The notes under the pieces are model-generated. The model was not told the DNA's origin. It saw nothing but the letters and a program-made list of their open reading frames with translations, and searched no databases. Below, piece by piece: positions 59,976-64,000 of a DNA stretch of 64,000 nt. Numbering within the stretch: the stretch's first letter is position 1; each line of letters begins with the position of its first letter. The translations under genes were made by a program, and so were the position numbers. Source of the DNA: Sipunculus nudus (taxonomy: Eukaryota > Annelida > Sipuncula > Golfingiida > Sipunculidae); assembly GCA_026874595.1 (NCBI GenBank), contig CM049314.1, positions 63,214,800 through 63,278,799 on the forward strand. Direction: 5' to 3'.

Positions 59976-60485
59976 TTCGTAGATAATAAAGGTTAAAGGG
60001 ACGTATTTACAATCCCTATATATTATCATATAAGGCGTACTTGTTGGGGATACTTGGAAAGTGTTTTTTATCGAATGTTTGGCATCATGTGATACAGCAA
60101 ACTCAACAAACTCAAACAGCAAAAATAGGGGGTTGTGTTTCTCCTTTTCACTGTACATCTGTATTTGACAAAGAACGACAGCTTCTAAAACTGGCCATTA
60201 GATGTCGTCACCTCTCAAGCCATTTCCAAGAAACACCTATACAACTTTCAATCCCTTCCAACATGAACAAAAAAATAAATAAAAAGGCCAACCCTGCTAT
60301 TTTTTATTATTAAATTTCTCCTATTACCCACCTGCTATAAATATTGTATGCACCCTAAAATATAATTTTCCTGCATTTTTCTGCTGCCCTGCAATATTTA
60401 ATGCCCACTCAGTTTTAACGCCATAAAATAGGCCGACATTGACCGGACCAGACAAAAGTGCACTCTAACCTACATGTCTGAATTC
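59976..60485. other. Sequence splitting the 25-bp minisatellite
   Basis: Non-repetitive sequence between the two parts of the array. The plus-strand frame 60041-60313 shows no recognised domain. It may be an insertion into a once continuous array. Confidence 0.4.
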
Positions 60486-61015
60486 AGGAGAGCAGTAAGT
60501 TAGTGACGTCAGGTGAGCAGTAAATGTGTGACGTATGATGAGCAATAAATGTGTAACGTCAAATGAGCAATAAATGTGTGACATCGTTTGAGATGTAAAT
60601 GTGTGACGTTAGATGATTAGTAAATGTGTAAAATTAGATGAGTAGTAAATATGTGACCCTAGAAGAGTAGTGAATGTGTGACGTCAAACGAGTAGTAAAT
60701 GTGTGGTGTCGAATGAGTAATGAATGTGTGACGTCAAAAAAATAGTTAAATATATGACGCTAGAAGTGTAGTGAATGTTTGACGTCAGACGATAAGTAAC
60801 TGCATGACGTTAGAAGAGAGTAAATGTGTTACGTTAAAAGAACACTAACTGTGTGAAGTCAGGAGAATAGTAAATAGGTTATGTCAGATTAGTAGTACAT
60901 GTGTGACGTCAGAAGAGCAGTAAATGTGTGACGAGAGAAGAGTAGTAAATTGGTCACGTCAGGTGAGCAGTAAATTTGTGACGTCAGATAAACAGAAAAT
61001 ATGGGACGTCAGATA
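60486..61015. repeat. 25-bp minisatellite rich in TGACGTCA
   Basis: About 21 diverged copies of a unit close to AGTAAATGTG-TGACGTCAGA-TGAGC. At least six copies in this part keep the full palindrome TGACGTCA, the consensus cAMP-response element bound by CREB/ATF factors; many others differ by one base. Spacing between palindromes is close to 25 bp or multiples of it. Confidence 0.9.
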
Positions 61016-61019
61016 AGAA

Positions 61020-61992
61020 TGTTAAAGTTATACCTATCCTCTGGTGCAAGGTATGTCGAAAACATTTTCTTTTCAGAAATGTTAATGGGCATGGATTATT
61101 GCAGATAAAATGCCCAACATAGAACTCGTGCGACTCGTGTAATATACGAATGTTTTTAATAAGAAACATAAACATATTATACGTTTGACAATTGCAATAA
61201 GCATAGCAGTTTATCAGCAAATGATGCCCTTTGACACCAATTATTTTCTTCAGATATTTAAGTATTCCAAGATAATTAGGGTATGATTAAGGGAAGAGTA
61301 AGAAGCACACTCCCTCTTTCTCGGCGCCAGTTTTTTCTTCTTAATCTTCCTGCATGTGAGATTTTGTACCATATAAAGTCCAATAGTACTCCAGGCAGAA
61401 TCAAGTATGCAAGTGTCCCAGTTTGTTAGGACACAATTTTCTAAGATCCCATATACTACCTTTTAATTATTATTTTAAATGCATTTTAAAATTCTGTCCT
61501 TGTTTTACATCAAGTTCGAACATATATTCTTCGCCATTATTCAAGTCAATTTCCTATATAGCCGCCATTTTTTTCTCTGTATAGGTTTGGCAAAGACATG
61601 GCAAGTTTCGTATAAGTTTTGAACACATCAGTATTGAAATGAAAAGCAAATCATTGCCAGTTGTAAATCAACTTCACTTGAAATGACGGCCATAGAAATG
61701 TGGGTTTTGTGTTATTCATATCAGCGAACGGTGCAACGTGTAGTTGTCATGAATTATCTTAATAACGCATTCTAACGAAACCCGAAACCAACATGATTTT
61801 CAACAGAAAAAAAAACTTAAAACATAAAAAATAGACCATTAAATATAATTTCTACAATAGGCTTTGATGACAGGGAGGCGAAACACTTGAAATCGACAAA
61901 AAATGTATATATAGAGCATTTCAGTTGAATATTATGAATCATATCTTGTCCTTGTCCCTTCATTATACAAGTGTCGCAATTTTCTTATATCT
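61020..61992. other. 3' flank of the dioxygenase gene
   Basis: Downstream of the minus-strand dioxygenase stop codon; probably 3' untranslated sequence and spacer. Nothing else recognised. Confidence 0.4.
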
Positions 61993-62471
61993 TCAGATAT
62001 TCGTTCTCAAAGCTATATTATACTGCGTGGCCTGGTGGTTGACATTAACACTAACCAGCGGCATGGTGTTACTGGGCAAACGACCTGGAGGGGTGGTTCC
62101 CGCGAAATACAACTGGGTAATGAGAACAGTATTCCCAGCTGTGACCCGGAAGTGAATGTGCTTTGGTCGTGGGTAGTAGAGACCGGGCATTACCGTAGAG
62201 AATGTGTAAAAACCATTTGAGTCTGACACCACAAAACCCCGGCAGTCATCAACGTAATTGGAATCTGAGTCCGCCTGCCACAATTCAATTTTAGCGTTTG
62301 CAATTGGTTGGCATGAGATTGTTGTGACGTAGCCATAAACTGTCAGCAGTTCTTCTCTAATCTTTTTGTCGTTGGGACACTGCAGCTCGCGTTGAGGGTA
62401 GCCGGGCTTGTAAAATGGGCCTAAATAGTCACTCTGCGTGGCAGTACACACATCCGGGAACTTTGCTGGGG
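61993..62471 (-). CDS. Dioxygenase gene, last exon (catalytic domain)
   Basis: The first base completes an Ala codon with the last G of the preceding exon. The frame then reads PAKFPDVCTATQ and continues through the catalytic domain to TGA at 61993-61995. The acceptor TAATGCATTGCAG is clear. About 159 codons hold the whole fold core in one exon. Confidence 0.85.
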
Positions 62472-62902
62472 CTGCAATGCATTACAAAAGTTTTATTTTT
62501 GTTTGTCGCATTTAGGAACACTTGATATTTCTGGTAATACATGTATTTGACATTCTTTCGTTTTACCTGTTTACCTTTTTGCGGGTTTTCTAAAAAAATT
62601 AAATAAATATTTGAGAATGTAAAACGGATTGGTTAGGTCTGTTTATTTTATTTTATAGGCTATATATCTTAAATAAAATGCTTCCTTCATTTGTGGCAAT
62701 AGATCTAAAGAGGGGACCGTTTTTTAAAATGTTACAGGTTACAAAATGGTTGCACCTGTGAAAGTGCACCCTCTACAAATAAGCATTTAATACATTCAGA
62801 TATTTTAGAGAATGAGGCACGACGTCTAATATAGTAATTTTTTATATTTACCTGGTCTTGGGGATGCGGTAGTCACGGGATCTTGATCTCCTCTCTCTGG
62901 AT
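61993..62902 (-). CDS. Intradiol ring-cleavage dioxygenase-like protein, 3' two exons (partial)
   Basis: The minus-strand exon 62902-62852 (acceptor TTTCTCACAG, donor GTAAAT) encodes a Pro-rich linker (PERGDQDPVTTASPRP). It joins in phase to 62471-61993, which encodes the dioxygenase fold to a TGA stop. Motifs in order are QSDYLGPFYKPGYP, VYGYV, AKIELWQADSDSNY, GFYTFSTVMPGLYYP, RPKHIHFRV and TQLYFAG. The two Tyr (QADSDSNY; PGLY) and the two His of HIH match the four non-haem Fe(III) ligands of catechol and protocatechuate dioxygenases, so the active site looks intact. Such enzymes cleave catechols between the hydroxyls. An upstream exon, probably with a signal peptide, is missing and may lie beyond 64000. 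The product could be secreted; substrate unknown. Confidence 0.85.
62472..62851 (-). other. Intron of the dioxygenase gene
   Basis: 380 bases between donor GTAAAT (62851-62846, minus strand) and acceptor CAG. AT-rich, with no internal feature recognised. Confidence 0.7.
62852..62902 (-). CDS. Dioxygenase gene, penultimate exon (Pro-rich linker)
   Basis: 51 bases between a good acceptor and donor. The phase matches the following exon only in the frame reading PERGDQDPVTTASPRP. The other frame, which is open over a longer distance (62848-63399), is made of repeat and TA sequence and is rejected. Confidence 0.65.
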
Positions 62903-62998
62903 CTGTGAGAAATGGAAAGCAATCTGTAGCATGAAATTCCGAATAAGATAATAATCCAATCAAAGAACCAGTCATACCAGGCGATGCGAAAGATTACG

Positions 62999-63210
62999 GC
63001 AAGATACGACCTGTAACCCCGGGTTACAATCAGATACGACCTGTAACCCCGGGTAACAATCAGATACGACCTGTAACCCCAGGCAACGATGAGACACGAC
63101 TTGTAACCCCGGGTAACAATCAGATACGACCTGAAACCCCGGGTCACGATCAGATACGATCTGTAACCCCTGGTAACAATCAGATACGACCTGTAACCCC
63201 GAGTAGCAAA
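62999..63210. repeat. 30-bp minisatellite, seven copies
   Basis: Seven tandem copies of a unit near CAGATACGACCTGTAACCCC-GGGTAACAAT, each containing ACCCCGGGT or a variant. Because 30 is a multiple of three, minus-strand frames give a regular RGYRSYLIVT peptide, but this lies upstream of the exon acceptor at 62902 and is best seen as intronic or 5' flank. Confidence 0.92.
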
Positions 63211-63293
63211 AGGTATCTGTTGGTAAACGGTACGACAAGTTACTGGTGATCGCTTGTGTTCGCGGAAAAAAACATGAAGGCATGAGGGAAGGG

Positions 63294-63295
<2 letters not shown>

Positions 63296-63346
<51 letters not shown>
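63296..63346. repeat. (TA)n microsatellite
   Basis: About 25 uninterrupted TA units. Confidence 0.95.
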
Positions 63347-63348
<2 letters not shown>

Positions 63349-63349
63349 C

Positions 63350-64000
63350 AAAGTAATATAAATAGAAATTAAATAATACATCATAGTGAGAGTGCTCAAC
63401 CATGAAGGGGAGCATTAATAATGCATGGTATACAGTTAGTTTTATTTCATGTACGACGGAACTGTTTCGTTAGTACAGCTGACTGAAGACAACTTTTAAA
63501 GATGCTTTACACTGTTAAAAAAGGATAGGCTCGATCCTGCACACGCCGGTGTATTTTTAGCATTTGGTGTATGATTCACGTATATGTATTTGTCAGGGTT
63601 GGCAAGAGTCTGCCGTTGCCATTTCTGCCGTAGGTTTCTGCCCGGCAGCTGCCGTGCGGTAGAAATATCTTTCTGCCCTTGTTACTGCAACAAGGGCAGA
63701 AGTACCCTGAAAACTGCGATAAAATAAATATGAATAAAAGCTAATCAATTTAAATATGATACAGCAATTACAGCAGTAATAGAACAGTAATGAAAATGAA
63801 CCAGGTGTAAAGTTGTGACAGAATATATTAATAAGTACTGGAGGTTCCAGGTACTCCCTGAAGAAGGCTTGTGAAACCTAATCTATAGGAAAGGTGTGGG
63901 GAGGGGGGGGGGGGGGAGGGGGTGGGGGTGCTTGACTTATCACTCAGTCAATAATATTAACTTAAGCGAGGTTCCGGCGCCTAAAGTCAGAGGCTCTGTT
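63350..64000. other. Right edge; repeat-like sequence with hairpin and G-rich tract
   Basis: 63600-63720 is a CTGCC-rich, repeat-like segment with a perfect hairpin (separate entry). 63902-63929 is G-rich (runs of 14, 5 and 5 G). The upstream exon of the dioxygenase gene was looked for here on the minus strand without success. Confidence 0.5.
63671..63701. repeat. Perfect inverted repeat, 13-bp arms
   Basis: TTCTGCCCTTGTT, five bases, AACAAGGGCAGAA. A smaller palindrome (CTGCCCGGCAG) lies about 35 bp upstream. The TTCTGCC core is shared with the hairpin at 10343-10380. Confidence 0.9.

Noticed and set aside
60486-61015. Regularly spaced repeats resembling a CRISPR array
   Set aside because: The period is 25 bp without unique spacers, units are diverged, and the surroundings are animal DNA with no cas genes.
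62848-63399. Long minus-strand open frame with RGYRSYLIVT decapeptide repeats and an Ile-Tyr stretch
   Set aside because: It is produced by the 30-bp minisatellite and a (TA)n tract. The real exon inside it (62852-62902) uses a different frame fixed by splice phase.

Overview
The window is nuclear DNA of an animal, most likely a marine invertebrate of the lophotrochozoan type (mollusc, brachiopod or similar). The evidence is AT-rich sequence with many long (TA)n tracts, spliceosomal introns with GT/AG sites, several decayed non-LTR retrotransposons, a Ty3/gypsy remnant, TA-flanked DNA transposons, and lineage-style gene families (divergent 7TM receptors, a discoidin/FA58C protein). The taxon is inference. 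There are no operons and no bacterial signals.

The left two thirds (1-45 kb) is a decaying cluster of one family of intronless rhodopsin-like receptors, all on the minus strand. Two copies are intact (1243-2505, 420 aa; 40149-41132, 327 aa). Four others are broken: 16317-17151 (frameshifts, ICL3 and TM6 lost), 21996-22993 (in-frame stop and a frameshift before TM7), 24729-24907 (N-terminal stub) and 36208-36570 (TM4-TM6 remnant). Most copies begin Met-Asp-Asn and show KAYAVSFT, RKSI-MF and N/S-P-W-L motifs. Non-coding blocks also recur in the cluster: block D at about 20.0, 31.6, 32.2 and 44.3 kb, block E at 20.3-22.5 and 34.7-36.5 kb, and block F at 31.4 and 41.3 kb. The cluster therefore looks like a tandem array of roughly 12-kb units, interrupted by LINEs (11.8-15.0 and 26.7-28.2 kb), SINEs and a solo LTR (42077-42745).

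The right third holds two multi-exon genes. On the plus strand (48894-57585) seven exons, all joined in phase 1, give a signal peptide, one FA58C (F5/8 type C, fucolectin-like) domain, a Thr/Ser/Pro-rich linker and a C-terminal tail with two Tyr-x-x-Leu motifs. Two in-frame stop codons in the FA58C exons suggest a recent pseudogene, and I found no transmembrane exon. On the minus strand (61993-62902) two exons encode the 3' part of an intradiol ring-cleavage dioxygenase with all four expected iron ligands; its 5' end is not identified. Tigger-like MITEs lie in an intron of the FA58C gene and just downstream of it, and minisatellites lie between the two genes and inside or upstream of the dioxygenase gene. 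One minisatellite is a 25-bp array rich in TGACGTCA (CRE) palindromes.

No tRNA, rRNA or other RNA gene was recognised apart from tRNA-like portions of SINEs. All exon boundaries were read by eye from splice consensus and reading phase and have no transcript support.
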